This document shows, piece by piece, positions 8,804 to 18,021 of a stretch of DNA of 64,000 bases. The first letter of the stretch is position 1. Each line of letters opens with the position of its first letter. Below the pieces are notes generated by a model. That model did not search any database, was not told the DNA's origin, and saw nothing but the letters and a program-made list of their open reading frames with translations. This DNA is from Lachnospiraceae bacterium (GTDB lineage Bacteria > Bacillota > Clostridia > Lachnospirales > Lachnospiraceae), in assembly GCA_009774175.1 (NCBI GenBank), contig VSNG01000001.1:230798-294797 (forward strand), given 5' to 3'. The position numbers were made by a program, and so were the translations under genes.

Positions 8804-11470
8804 TCACTCGCCTCCAATCATCTGCTCAAATTCCGCCGCACTCATCAGGATGCGCCTGGGCTTTGTGCCCTCTTCCTCGCCCACCACGCCGGCGTCGCAC
8901 AGCTGATCCATAATGCGGGCCGCACGGTTAAAGCCGATTTTAAACATACGCTGTAACATGCCGATGGAAGCCTTGTCTTTCTCAATGATAAACCGGCCTG
9001 CCTCTGCAAAATACTCGTCATACTCGGAGCCGCCCTCTCCTGCGCCGCCGGGCGCGGACTGTCCGCTCTCCACGGCAAGACTGTTGATCTTTTCCTCCAC
9101 CGCCTCATCCGCGGCATTCCCAGGCGCATTGTCCTTTAAGAACTCCACCACTCTGGACACCTCGTCGTCCGAGACAAAGGGCCCCTGAATACGGGCAGGC
9201 TTCGGATAACCCTGAGGATAAAAGAGCATATCGCCCTTTCCCAAAAGCTTCTCCGCTCCCACCATATCCAGTATGGTACGGGAATCCACGCCGCTTGAAA
9301 CCGAAAAGGCCACACGGCTTGGCATATTCGCCTTGATCAGGCCTGTTATGACATCTACGGAGGGACGCTGGGTGGCTATGATCAAATGGATGCCGCAGGC
9401 CCTGGCCAGCTGTGCCAGACGGCAGATGGATTCCTCCACCTCCCCCGGCGACACCATCATCAGGTCGGCCAGCTCGTCCACGATAATCAGTATCTGTGGA
9501 AGCTTATCCGGCGCATTCGGATCGGAGCCCTTCATGCTCTCCACCTTTTTATTATAACCCTTAAGGTCGCGCACGTTCAAATCCGCAAATTTCTTGTAAC
9601 GCTCGGTCATTTCCGCCACGCCCCAGTGCAGAGCCGCCGCTGCCTTCTTCGGGTCGGTCACAACCGGGATCAGCAGATGGGGAATGCCGTTATATACGCT
9701 TAACTCCACCACCTTCGGGTCTATCATTATCATCTTGACGTCCTGCGGATCAGCCTTATACAGAATACCCATAATAATGGTATTGATACAAACCGATTTA
9801 CCGGAACCTGTAGCCCCTGCAATCAGCAGATGGGGCATCTTCGCGATATCTGCGTACACCGTCTTTCCACCGATGTCCTTACCAACCGTAAAAATCAGAT
9901 TGGCGGGAAATTTGGTAAACTCCGGCGACTCCACCAGATCCCGAAAAGGCACCGCCGTATTTTCCTTATTCGGCACCTCGATTCCCACTGCCGCCTTGCC
10001 GGGAATGGGCGCTTCGATACGGATGTCCGTAGCTGCCAGATTCAACTTGATATCATCCGCAAGGCCTACGATCTTGCTGACCTTCACGCCCTGCTCCGGC
10101 TGGAGCTCATAGCGTGTCACGGAAGGACCCCTGCTGTACTGGGTGACGGAAACCTTTACGCCGAAATTCCTTAAAATCTGTTCCAGTTGTATGGCTGTCT
10201 CACGAAGCTCCCGATCGGGATCCTTTCCCTTTTTTAACTGCCGTTTATCCAGAAGATCCACCGAAGGAAACCGATAATGCTCTGCAAGACGTATCCTCCC
10301 GGACTGCCCTGCGCCGGAAATGGCTTTTCCCGCGCTCTCTGACTGCTTCGGACGGCTCGCCGCCTTTGGCCGCTCTCTGCCCGCAGAAGGCGACATCTGA
10401 TTTCCCATCTGGAGCTGATAAGAATCCATGGGCTTTGCCGGAACAAATTCCTCCGGCTCTTCCACAACGAACCCATCCTCATCCTCCCCGGTCTCTTCCA
10501 GATGAATCTCGTTCAGTTCGTCAGATTCCTGTTCTATGTAATGATAGGAATGCCGCTCCCGCTCCCTTACCGGCGCTTCCTCCTCTTCCTCCTCCAAATT
10601 CACTGTGATTTCATGAATATCATCCCGTACCTTTTTCTCTTCCGAAGCTTTTTCCGGCTCTCTGCCAAGGGCCGTATCAAGCATAACGCCGGATACCTTC
10701 TTATCCATTCGGAGAAGCTTTTCATTTTCCAGCTCCTCTTCCCGCAGTCTGCGCGCCTCTTCTTCTTTCCTGCGCTTTTCCGAGACAGCCTCCCTGCGTT
10801 TCGCGGCCCGCTCCCTGCGGTACGCCGCATCTTCCACGGACCGCTCATATACTTTCCGGCCTCCGGCGGCCACGCCGCCGATAAAGGATTTCTCGGTCAC
10901 AATCACCAGACAGATAATGCCCAGCACAAGAATCAGCAGCACGGTTCCCACCATCCCCAGAAACTTGCAGGACAGATAGGCCAGCGAGCCTGCAATCACG
11001 CCGCCCCCTTTATGGCCTTCGCTGCATCTGCCATAAATTTCCACGATCTGATAACTCTCCGCCTGGGCGGGATTCGTACTGAAAAATTCGAAACTCATGC
11101 CAAGCAGAAGAAAAAATACAATGCCCGCCGCCAGTTTTCTTACCGCAATGCTGTTTCCGGCGTTTAACATGCCAAAAGCCGTCATCAGGAAAATAATAAC
11201 AGGCGCCACATAGGCCAGTAATCCGAAAATCCCAAACATCACATCGCTGACCACATCCCCGAATTTACCGACCAGGCCAAAATTACACAGAAATAAAATA
11301 AGGGCAAGAGCCGCAAGCACAATCAGAAGAATTTCGTTTCTGATGCCCGGATCCATGGGCGGAGCCTGCCTGCTGTTTCGGGCTTTTGTCCTAGTATTTC
11401 CCGTATTCCCCCTGCCCCTTCCGGTATTCTTTTTGTTTGCGGTTGACCCTCTCCTGCTCTGCGCCGCCAT
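8804..11470 (-). CDS. ftsK: DNA translocase FtsK/SpoIIIE
   Basis: The 888-residue septal DNA pump has an N-terminal membrane domain with about four helices (residues 50-200), a long charged Glu/Arg-rich linker (about 210-400), the RecA-like motor and a C-terminal winged-helix gamma domain. The motor shows the Walker A GATGSGKSVCINTI and the Walker B LIIVDELADLMM; the gamma domain contains MLQRMFKIGFNRAARIMDQL. This family clears chromosomes from the division or sporulation septum. The ATG at 11470 has GGAGG five bases upstream, better than the ATG at 11485. tepA lies just upstream, as in Bacillus. Confidence 0.95.
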   Translation of the reverse strand: MAAQSRRGSTANKKNTGRGRGNTGNTRTKARNSRQAPPMDPGIRNEILLIVLAALALILFLCNFGLVGKFGDVVSDVMFGIFGLLAYVAPVIIFLMTAFGMLNAGNSIAVRKLAAGIVFFLLLGMSFEFFSTNPAQAESYQIVEIYGRCSEGHKGGGVIAGSLAYLSCKFLGMVGTVLLILVLGIICLVIVTEKSFIGGVAAGGRKVYERSVEDAAYRRERAAKRREAVSEKRRKEEEARRLREEELENEKLLRMDKKVSGVMLDTALGREPEKASEEKKVRDDIHEITVNLEEEEEEAPVRERERHSYHYIEQESDELNEIHLEETGEDEDGFVVEEPEEFVPAKPMDSYQLQMGNQMSPSAGRERPKAASRPKQSESAGKAISGAGQSGRIRLAEHYRFPSVDLLDKRQLKKGKDPDRELRETAIQLEQILRNFGVKVSVTQYSRGPSVTRYELQPEQGVKVSKIVGLADDIKLNLAATDIRIEAPIPGKAAVGIEVPNKENTAVPFRDLVESPEFTKFPANLIFTVGKDIGGKTVYADIAKMPHLLIAGATGSGKSVCINTIIMGILYKADPQDVKMIMIDPKVVELSVYNGIPHLLIPVVTDPKKAAAALHWGVAEMTERYKKFADLNVRDLKGYNKKVESMKGSDPNAPDKLPQILIIVDELADLMMVSPGEVEESICRLAQLARACGIHLIIATQRPSVDVITGLIKANMPSRVAFSVSSGVDSRTILDMVGAEKLLGKGDMLFYPQGYPKPARIQGPFVSDDEVSRVVEFLKDNAPGNAADEAVEEKINSLAVESGQSAPGGAGEGGSEYDEYFAEAGRFIIEKDKASIGMLQRMFKIGFNRAARIMDQLCDAGVVGEEEGTKPRRILMSAAEFEQMIGGE

Positions 11471-11539
11471 GACTGCCTCCAACATGCATCCAAAATTTTT
11501 CTATCTTAGTATAGCATTTTCATTTTGGCTTGTCATCCC

Positions 11540-12274
11540 TTATTTTGTAGCTGCCTTTTCCTTACCTACCATATCATGAAGTTTGCGGATGGCGTCGCTG
11601 ATACCGCCCACCTCGCAGATGATGCCTTCTTCCACCGCTTCCCGTCCCACGAGGACTGTCCCCACATCCTTTGTGAGCATTCCCGTCTCCATCATCAATT
11701 CTTCCAGACGGGGTTTGGGTATTTTGCAGTGCGCGCAGACAAAACCTGTAATACGGTTCTGTATCTGCTTGAAGTAATCGAAGGTCTGCTGAACGCCGAT
11801 CACCATGCCGCTTAACCGCACGGGATGGATCACCATGGTGCCTGTCGGTACAATATAGGAATAATCCGTACTCACCGCAATCGGTACGCCGATGGAATGG
11901 CTGCCGCCAAGAACCAGAGACACCGTTGGCTTGCTCAAAGAGGCGATCATTTCCGCAATGGCAAGGCCTGCCTCCACGTCTCCGCCCATGGTATTTAATA
12001 TAATCAAAACGCCGTCCACTTCGCCGCTGTCCTCAATGGCCGCAAGCTGCGGCAGGATGTGTTCATACTTTGTGGTTTTCGCATTACCGTTTAAATTATC
12101 ATGGCCTTCGATTTCTCCTATGATGGAAAGCAGATGAATCTTGTGATGCTGGGCGTTCTCGTCCAACGTCACCTGCCCTACCTTTTCTATCCGTTCGTCC
12201 TTCTGCTTCTCATTCTCTCTCTTTTTTTCCTTTTCGTTTTCTTCCCTGTTTTTGCTGTTTTTATTGTTTCCCAT
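11540..12274 (-). CDS. tepA: ClpP-family protease TepA (translocation-enhancing protein)
   Basis: The 244-residue product has a highly charged Lys/Glu N-terminus of about 35 residues followed by a ClpP-like fold. GEIEGHD, LNTMGGDVEAGLAIAEMI and GGSHSIGVPIAVS (with the presumed nucleophile Ser) are visible, as is VIHPVRLSG. TepA-type proteins are cytoplasmic ClpP relatives reported to assist protein export or degrade signal peptides (family knowledge). It sits directly upstream of ftsK, an arrangement conserved in Firmicutes. The SD AGGAGG lies within a region able to form a long-range stem (12275-12333), which may affect translation. Confidence 0.88.
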   Translation of the reverse strand: MGNNKNSKNREENEKEKKRENEKQKDERIEKVGQVTLDENAQHHKIHLLSIIGEIEGHDNLNGNAKTTKYEHILPQLAAIEDSGEVDGVLIILNTMGGDVEAGLAIAEMIASLSKPTVSLVLGGSHSIGVPIAVSTDYSYIVPTGTMVIHPVRLSGMVIGVQQTFDYFKQIQNRITGFVCAHCKIPKPRLEELMMETGMLTKDVGTVLVGREAVEEGIICEVGGISDAIRKLHDMVGKEKAATK

Positions 12275-12333
12275 AGCGATACCTCCTGAATTACGAAAGA
12301 GAACCGATATTTCGGTTCTCTCATAGTATCGCT
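12275..12333 (-). promoter_or_regulatory. Nested stem-loops over the tepA ribosome-binding site
   Basis: A perfect 10-bp hairpin (12298-12307 with 12312-12321, loop of four) lies about 30 bases upstream of the tepA SD. Outside it, AGCGATAC at 12275-12282 pairs perfectly with GTATCGCT at 12326-12333. On the transcript the inner hairpin would be enclosed by this 8-bp stem, whose 3' arm runs from the SD to one base before the start codon. It could be a translational switch or an imperfect terminator of the upstream gene; no good U-tract follows, which favours the former. Confidence 0.5.
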
Positions 12334-12372
12334 TTTATTCAGAAATCTATACTGCCTTATCTGTCAAAATCT

Positions 12373-13938
12373 TCATCTGTCAAACTCTTCTTTGAAGCCG
12401 GTTTCCAGATCATAATGCATGTCCGCCTCCGAAACGTCGTAATCGTAATCCATTATCCGCTTCACATGTTTTTTGGGAAGAGGCAGCGGATTTTCAATAA
12501 ACCGGGGCTTCTTTTGCGGCGCCTGGGCCGTCTCCTTTTCCGGGGCATCCCTATCCGACATGGCGCCGCCCTCCGTCGGCCCGGCTGCATTTCCAGACGT
12601 CGAAGCCACAGAATCCTCCTGCTGTGATTTCTCCGCTTCCTGGGCCGCCGCGTTAATCTCCTCGATTTTCTCCCGCACAAGTTCAGCCTGCCCGCCAAGT
12701 GCCGCGCCCTTTAAACCAAGACCTGCCATCACGCACCAAAAGAAAACGGCAATGCCGCCGAAGCCCGAAACACTGACATCAATCAGAAAAGCAGGCGTCA
12801 CAAGTATGCATGGCAGGAGCCATAGCGAAAACTCCTGATCCCGTCCATTCCTGATAAAAGAAGGCACCACAAAGGACGCTGTGACAAACACCAGTGCGAA
12901 AAACAGATAATCCGTTCGGATTACATCAAGTAATCTTGCTCCCGCCATATCCGGCTGCAGATAAGTGTCTTTCCACCATATAAGGCCCTGATAAAAGACC
13001 ACGCCGCCCGCGGCCGCATCTTCTGCAATAGCGCAAAAAAAACCGGCCAGAACTCCCGAAGCTGCAATAAGCAGACTACTGATCTGCCGCTTTTTTCTCA
13101 TGACAGCTCTCTGTTTCCCCGTAAACACTCCGGCCAAAAACAGAAGGAGAACCGCACAGCCCCCTTCCAGATAGCACAAAAAGCCGAGCACAACTCCCAA
13201 AAAAAACGTTCCCGGCAGGCCGCCATATGCCTCTCTGCCGGCAAGCAGCGCTTTCACAAAGGAAACAACCAGATAAAGGCCTGCCAGAAACAGGGTAATC
13301 AAAAGACATTCCGGGCCAATCACATCTATTTTACGAATATAATAATTAGAAAAGGCCAGAAGCAGGAGCACCATACAGGAGGCAAACCGTCCGGCCGCTT
13401 TTCTCACTGCCAGACAGGCAAAAACCATGGCCGCCAGCTGCAAAAACACCTGAAACAGCATGGCCGCCGCCACACTGTTTCCCAGAAAGGAAAGGACAAA
13501 CCGAAGACAGTGTACAAAGAGATCGCCCATGCCATGGGCAAAGGAAAATCCCCACCCGCTTGTCCTTACAACAGCCAGCTCATAATAATCGCCCGGACTG
13601 AGGGTCGATTCCAGATTATAGACGGATGCCATAAGAAGTGCCTCCCTGATTCTTAAAATCGTACCGAAAACAAAGGACACGGAAATGGCAAGGGCCTCCG
13701 CCATAATCATAAAATGGGCGGAAAAGATGTGTTTTTTCCGCATTGCCTGACAGGAAAGCCTGATCCCCGGATAAAGACACAAAAGAACGGGAAACAGCAG
13801 AAAAGCGCCCAGTCCGGCAAGCGCATCTCCCACATAAAACGCATACATGCGATTTCCCGTATAAGCTAGCATCGTCACGCAAAATCCCGCATAAACCGCC
13901 CAAAGCACATAGTCAAACCAGGTTTTCCGATATGTCAT
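12373..13938 (-). CDS. Polytopic membrane protein, possibly GT-C glycosyltransferase-like, unknown
   Basis: The 521-residue protein has about ten hydrophobic segments between residues 10 and 405 and a hydrophilic C-terminus of about 110 residues rich in Glu, Ala and Lys. A large loop after the first three helices contains ESTLSPGDYYELAVVRTSGW, and a further loop contains FSNYYIRKIDVIGPEC. This resembles the general layout of membrane glycosyltransferases acting on lipid-linked sugars, but I see no decisive motif, so that is a guess. The SD AAGGAT lies eight bases before the ATG. metY lies 36 bp upstream on the same strand. Confidence 0.7.
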   Translation of the reverse strand: MTYRKTWFDYVLWAVYAGFCVTMLAYTGNRMYAFYVGDALAGLGAFLLFPVLLCLYPGIRLSCQAMRKKHIFSAHFMIMAEALAISVSFVFGTILRIREALLMASVYNLESTLSPGDYYELAVVRTSGWGFSFAHGMGDLFVHCLRFVLSFLGNSVAAAMLFQVFLQLAAMVFACLAVRKAAGRFASCMVLLLLAFSNYYIRKIDVIGPECLLITLFLAGLYLVVSFVKALLAGREAYGGLPGTFFLGVVLGFLCYLEGGCAVLLLFLAGVFTGKQRAVMRKKRQISSLLIAASGVLAGFFCAIAEDAAAGGVVFYQGLIWWKDTYLQPDMAGARLLDVIRTDYLFFALVFVTASFVVPSFIRNGRDQEFSLWLLPCILVTPAFLIDVSVSGFGGIAVFFWCVMAGLGLKGAALGGQAELVREKIEEINAAAQEAEKSQQEDSVASTSGNAAGPTEGGAMSDRDAPEKETAQAPQKKPRFIENPLPLPKKHVKRIMDYDYDVSEADMHYDLETGFKEEFDR

Positions 13939-13974
13939 AATTTATATCCTTCTCATATGAATGCCGTTTCCGCA

Positions 13975-15255
13975 TCAGACTGCCGCAAGAGCCTGTGCAA
14001 GATCCGCAATAATATCGTCGATATGTTCAAGCCCGACAGAGAGTCTGACCATCTCCGGCGCAACGCCGGCTTCCTTAAGCTGCTCATCGTTCATCTGTCT
14101 GTGTGTGTGGCTCGCCGGGTGCAGTACGCTCGTCCTCGCATCCGCCACATGGGTTACAATGGCCGCCAGCTGCAAATGATCCATCATTTCGGCAGCGGCC
14201 TTTCTGCCGCCTTTTAAGCCGAAAGAAATCACCCCGCAGGTGCCGTTTGGCATATATTTTTTCGCCGTCTCATAATATTTATTTCCGGGCAGTCCCGGGT
14301 AATTCACCCATGCAATCTTTTCGTGGTTCTCCAGAAACTCGGCGCACTTTTGCGCGTTATAACAATGCCGCTCCATCCGAAGAGGCAGCGTCTCCAGTCC
14401 CACGTTCACCAAAAATGCATTCTGTGGGGACTGAATCGAACCAAGATCCCGCATCAGCTGGCTGGTGGCCTTAGTAATGTAAGCCGCCTTCCCGAACTTC
14501 TCCGTATAGACAATACCGTGATAGGAATCGTCCGGCGTACAAAGCCCCGGAAACTTATCGGGATAAGCCGCCCAGTCAAAATTGCCCGAATCCACAATAC
14601 AGCCGCCCACAGCCATGGCATGTCCGTCCATATACTTCGTGGTGGAATGGGTCACAATATCCGCTCCCCATTTAAAGGGATTACAGTTAATCGGCGTGGC
14701 GAAGGTATTGTCCACAATTAACGGCACATGGTGGGCATGGGCCAGCGTGGCAAACTTTTCTATGTCAAGTACCACTAAAGCCGGGTTGGCTATGGTCTCC
14801 GCAAACACACATCTGGTATTATCCTGAAAAGCCTTTTCCAGTTCCTCCACCGGCGCGTCAGGATCTACCACCGTACAGGAAATTCCCATTTTCTTCATGG
14901 TACAGGTGAGCAGATTAAAGCTGCCGCCGTAAACCGTGGCGCTCATGACCACATGGTCGCCCGCCTCGCAGATATTGAAAACGGCATAATGGTTCGCCGC
15001 CTGTCCCGATGAGGTGAGCATGGCCGCCACACCGCCTTCCAGCTCGCAGATTTTTTGCGCAACAAAATCGTTTGTGGGATTTTGCAGTCTGGAATAGAAA
15101 TAACCGCTCTCCTCCAGATCAAAAAGTCTCCCCATCTGCTCGGAATCCTCGTATTTAAAGGTCGTGCTCTGATAAATCGGAAGCACGCGGGGTTCTCCGC
15201 TCTTCGGCTTCCAGCCCGACTGAATACAGATCGTCTCTTTTTTATATACGCTCAT
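13975..15255 (-). CDS. metY: O-acetylhomoserine sulfhydrylase (PLP-dependent)
   Basis: This enzyme makes homocysteine (or methionine with methanethiol) from O-acetylhomoserine. At 426 residues it has the length typical of MetY/Met17 rather than the shorter cystathionine gamma-synthases. Features include the N-terminal TICIQSGWKPKSGEPRVLPI, the cofactor-contact region MLTSSGQAANHYAVFNI, the PLP aspartate region PLIVDNTFATP and the Schiff-base lysine in HSTTKYMDGHA. The ATG at 15255 has AAGGAT upstream. The leader (15256-15342) is too short for a SAM riboswitch. Confidence 0.93.
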   Translation of the reverse strand: MSVYKKETICIQSGWKPKSGEPRVLPIYQSTTFKYEDSEQMGRLFDLEESGYFYSRLQNPTNDFVAQKICELEGGVAAMLTSSGQAANHYAVFNICEAGDHVVMSATVYGGSFNLLTCTMKKMGISCTVVDPDAPVEELEKAFQDNTRCVFAETIANPALVVLDIEKFATLAHAHHVPLIVDNTFATPINCNPFKWGADIVTHSTTKYMDGHAMAVGGCIVDSGNFDWAAYPDKFPGLCTPDDSYHGIVYTEKFGKAAYITKATSQLMRDLGSIQSPQNAFLVNVGLETLPLRMERHCYNAQKCAEFLENHEKIAWVNYPGLPGNKYYETAKKYMPNGTCGVISFGLKGGRKAAAEMMDHLQLAAIVTHVADARTSVLHPASHTHRQMNDEQLKEAGVAPEMVRLSVGLEHIDDIIADLAQALAAV

Positions 15256-15342
15256 TTTATCCTTTCCTCCATGCCGCTTCCCCTGCATCCGTATAGCTGT
15301 TCATGCATCCGCGCAGCTTATCCCCGCGAAGAATGCCGCTCC

Positions 15343-16071
15343 TCACTCGTCCCAGTTGTGATATACTGCCTGCACGTCGTCGTCCTCGTCCAGAAGGTCC
15401 AACGTCTTTTGCAGATTCTTAATGGCTCCCTCATCAGTCAATTCCACCCAATTCTGCGGAATCATCGTTACCTCAGAAGAAACAGGCGTAATGCCCGCCG
15501 CCTTTAACGCCTCGTCCACCTGACTCCACTGATCGGGATCCGTATAAACTTCATAGCTGTCCTCCTCCTCGGAGAAATCTTCCGCGCCCGCGTCCAATGC
15601 CATCATCATCAGATCGTCCGCATCCATATCGCATTCTTCCTTGTCAATAATAATCAGTCCCTTTTTATCGAACATAAAGGAAACGCAGCCCTGTGTGCCG
15701 ATACTGCCGTTGCCCTTGGTAAAAGCGCTTCTTACATTAGCAGCGGTACGATTGATATTATCTGTCAACGCGTCCACGATAATGGCCACTCCGTTTGGAC
15801 CGTACCCCTCATAGGTAACATATTTGTAATCCACGTTTCCGCCTTCTCCGGCCGCCTTCTTAATTCCTCTGTCAATGGTGTCGTTTGGCATATTGTTTGC
15901 CTTTGCCTTGGCGATCACCTGCGCCAGTTTAAAATTATTCGCAGGATCGGGGCCGCCCTCTTTCACCGCCACTGCAATTTCTCTGCCGATAATGGTAAAA
16001 ATTTTGCCTTTCGCCGCATCGTTTTTCTCTTTTTTATGTTTGATATTTGCAAATTTTGAATGTCCTGACAT
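15343..16071 (-). CDS. yebC: YebC/PmpR-family protein
   Basis: The 242-residue protein begins MSGHSKFANIKHKKEKNDAAKGK, the invariant family start, and keeps the GYGPNGVAIIVDALTDN and MIPQNWVELTD signatures. The family includes DNA-binding transcriptional regulators and, by more recent work on relatives, factors that relieve ribosome stalling; which role applies here is not visible. An AAAGGAG site precedes the ATG. It lies between a CNNM protein and metY on the same strand, with gaps of 20 and 87 bp. Confidence 0.95.
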   Translation of the reverse strand: MSGHSKFANIKHKKEKNDAAKGKIFTIIGREIAVAVKEGGPDPANNFKLAQVIAKAKANNMPNDTIDRGIKKAAGEGGNVDYKYVTYEGYGPNGVAIIVDALTDNINRTAANVRSAFTKGNGSIGTQGCVSFMFDKKGLIIIDKEECDMDADDLMMMALDAGAEDFSEEEDSYEVYTDPDQWSQVDEALKAAGITPVSSEVTMIPQNWVELTDEGAIKNLQKTLDLLDEDDDVQAVYHNWDE

Positions 16072-16091
16072 TTCCTTTTTCTCCTTTCAGC

Positions 16092-17483
16092 TTACGTTTC
16101 CTCATCTTCTCTGTTTCGTCTTGCGGATACAGTCTGGATCATATGATCCTTTACTTCCATAATACGGAAGCAGAAACCTCCATAATCAAATTCAAAGTCC
16201 TCCCCCACCTCCGGTATGTGCTCAAGTCTGGAAATCACGAAACCGTTCACGGTATCAAAAGGTTCATCCTCAAAGGAAATCTGTAATTTCTCCTCCAGTT
16301 CCTCAAGCGGCGTCATGCCCTGAATCAAATAATGATCCGTACCGTTCTCCTTAATATAAGTGGCATCCTCGTCATATTCATCCTGAATATTGCCGACAAT
16401 TTCCTCCAGAATATCTTCCAGCGCCACAAGCCCCGCCGTCTGTCCGTACTCGTCAATCACGATCACCATCTGGATTTTCTCTTTCTGCATTACCTGAAAG
16501 AGATCGTTGATTTTCCGCTTTTCGGTAATAAAACGGGGTTCCCGCAAAAGCCCCTTTATTTTACCGATGGGGCGGTTACGCATCTTTTCATTCATCTGCA
16601 TGCGCATCACATCTTTCAGATGTAGAATGCCGATGATATGGTCTATGGTCTCATCGTAGACTGGAAAACGGCTGTTATGGGCCTCCACAATGAAAGCCGC
16701 CGCCTCCTGCAGCGTCATGGTGCCGTCTATGGCGATCAGATTATTCCTGTTGATCATAATATCCTTGGCTTCCTTGTCTCCGTACTCAAAGATATTTGTG
16801 ATCATCTCCGCCTCGCTCGCATGTAAAATTCCCTGCTCATGGCCCACACTCACCATGGAGAGAATCTCCTCCTCCGTCACATCTTCACGGTCATCTGCGT
16901 CGCGCACGCCAAACAGATGTAAAACCATTCTGGATGAGACAAAGATCAGACTGCAGAACGGCGAAACGATCCGCACATAATAATAGAACGGAGTCACCAG
17001 CGCATTAACCCACTCCTCCGAATGCCTGGCCGCCGCCTTTTTCGGCACCATAACGCCCACAGTCATAATTATGTACAGCAGAAACACCGTCACAATAACA
17101 GGCACAACAACCGCCAGCGTCCGCAGATAAAAGATCGGAATTGCTCCATAAAAAATGCGCACCTGATCTGATACCAGATAAGAAAAATATCTGTTTAACC
17201 GATACAGAATAAAAGCGCCAAGCAGGAGGTTAATTGTAACCACGCCAAGCTGTGTCGCCGTGGCATAGGCCGCATGCTTTTCCAGCATGTATGCCAGCCG
17301 TTCCTGCTTCTTTTTCTGCCTGCCAGTCTGCTCCTGTGCATCCTCGCCGCCTGCACCGCTGTCCTCTCTCTCCGTTCCCCTGCGGTTTTGCATCGCCGCA
17401 CTGAAACCGTAAAAGATCATCTCGAGAACAAGCATAAGCGCAAACCAAAGGATGCTGCTACTGCCCGAGCCGCCTTCTTCCAT
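16092..17483 (-). CDS. CNNM/CorC-family (hemolysin-like) membrane protein with CBS pair
   Basis: The 463-residue protein has an N-terminal DUF21/CNNM transmembrane domain (about residues 5-190). A CBS-domain pair follows (about 210-335; MINRNNLIAIDGTMTLQEAA, HNSRFPVYDETIDHIIGILHLK), then a C-terminal CorC/HlyC transporter-associated domain (EEKLQISFEDEPFDTVNGFV). Family members take part in Mg or other cation homeostasis (family knowledge); the older hemolysin label is not supported. A long Gln/Lys-rich insertion lies in the first cytoplasmic loop (about 30-60). The ATG at 17483 is preceded by AGGGA. A strong promoter lies upstream. Confidence 0.9.
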   Translation of the reverse strand: MEEGGSGSSSILWFALMLVLEMIFYGFSAAMQNRRGTEREDSGAGGEDAQEQTGRQKKKQERLAYMLEKHAAYATATQLGVVTINLLLGAFILYRLNRYFSYLVSDQVRIFYGAIPIFYLRTLAVVVPVIVTVFLLYIIMTVGVMVPKKAAARHSEEWVNALVTPFYYYVRIVSPFCSLIFVSSRMVLHLFGVRDADDREDVTEEEILSMVSVGHEQGILHASEAEMITNIFEYGDKEAKDIMINRNNLIAIDGTMTLQEAAAFIVEAHNSRFPVYDETIDHIIGILHLKDVMRMQMNEKMRNRPIGKIKGLLREPRFITEKRKINDLFQVMQKEKIQMVIVIDEYGQTAGLVALEDILEEIVGNIQDEYDEDATYIKENGTDHYLIQGMTPLEELEEKLQISFEDEPFDTVNGFVISRLEHIPEVGEDFEFDYGGFCFRIMEVKDHMIQTVSARRNREDEET

Positions 17484-17521
17484 ATGAATTTTCCCTCTCC
17501 TTCTTTTCAAGCTAGTATATT

Positions 17522-17550
17522 ATCATATCAATTATTATCCTGCGTGTCAA
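17522..17550 (-). promoter_or_regulatory. SigA-type promoter of the CNNM gene
   Basis: On the minus strand TTGACA (17545-17550) is separated by 17 bp from TATGAT (17522-17527). The -35 box is a perfect consensus match and the -10 box matches at five of six positions. It lies between the mazF stop and the CNNM start and could also drive yebC and metY downstream. Confidence 0.75.
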
Positions 17551-17566
17551 ATCCGCCCGACTTATC

Positions 17567-17908
17567 CTATGTACCTAATTCCAGGCTGATCATCAGGCCT
17601 TCGTTCACCGCCCGCATAATATCCGAATCCAGATGACAAACCCTGTCCTTGAGCCGCTGCTTATCTATGGTACGCAGCTGCTCCAGCAAAATAACAGAAT
17701 CCTTTACCATATCGTACTTGCCGGCGCGCAGCTCTATGTGTGTGGGAAGCTTCGCCTTATTCATCTTTGATGTGATAGCCGCACAGATTACCGTGGGGCT
17801 GTGCCTGTTTCCCACATCATTCTGTATAATAAGCACCGGGCGTACCCCGCCCTGCTCAGATCCTACCACCGGGCGCAGATCTGCATAATATATATCTCCT
17901 CTTCTCAT
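17567..17908 (-). CDS. mazF: MazF/PemK-family mRNA interferase (EndoA type)
   Basis: MazF toxins cut single-stranded RNA at short sequences. The 113-residue product shows the family fold signature MRRGDIYYADLRPVVGSEQGG, then RPVLIIQNDVGNRHSPTVI and LLEQLRTIDKQRL. It lies just downstream of alr, as ndoA does in Bacillus. There the antitoxin gene lies between; here the 113-bp gap shows no recognisable antitoxin ORF, so the toxin may be controlled in trans or the antitoxin may be a short divergent protein. The start at 17908 is the only one that keeps the family N-terminus. Confidence 0.93.
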   Translation of the reverse strand: MRRGDIYYADLRPVVGSEQGGVRPVLIIQNDVGNRHSPTVICAAITSKMNKAKLPTHIELRAGKYDMVKDSVILLEQLRTIDKQRLKDRVCHLDSDIMRAVNEGLMISLELGT

Positions 17909-18021
17909 TACCCTACACTTCCTTTGACCTTTTACTGAATTTCTCCGGTTTTTGTTTCCGGCAATAGTATTGCCTTCCTTTTTCGGTCGTATACAGGATA
18001 ATGATCCGTTTTTTGCCTGCC

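Noticed and set aside
15256..15342. SAM riboswitch ahead of metY
   Set aside because: The gap is only 87 bp and has no recognisable riboswitch core.
16092..17483. Hemolysin
   Set aside because: The domain set is that of CNNM/CorC ion-homeostasis proteins; the hemolysin name is historical.
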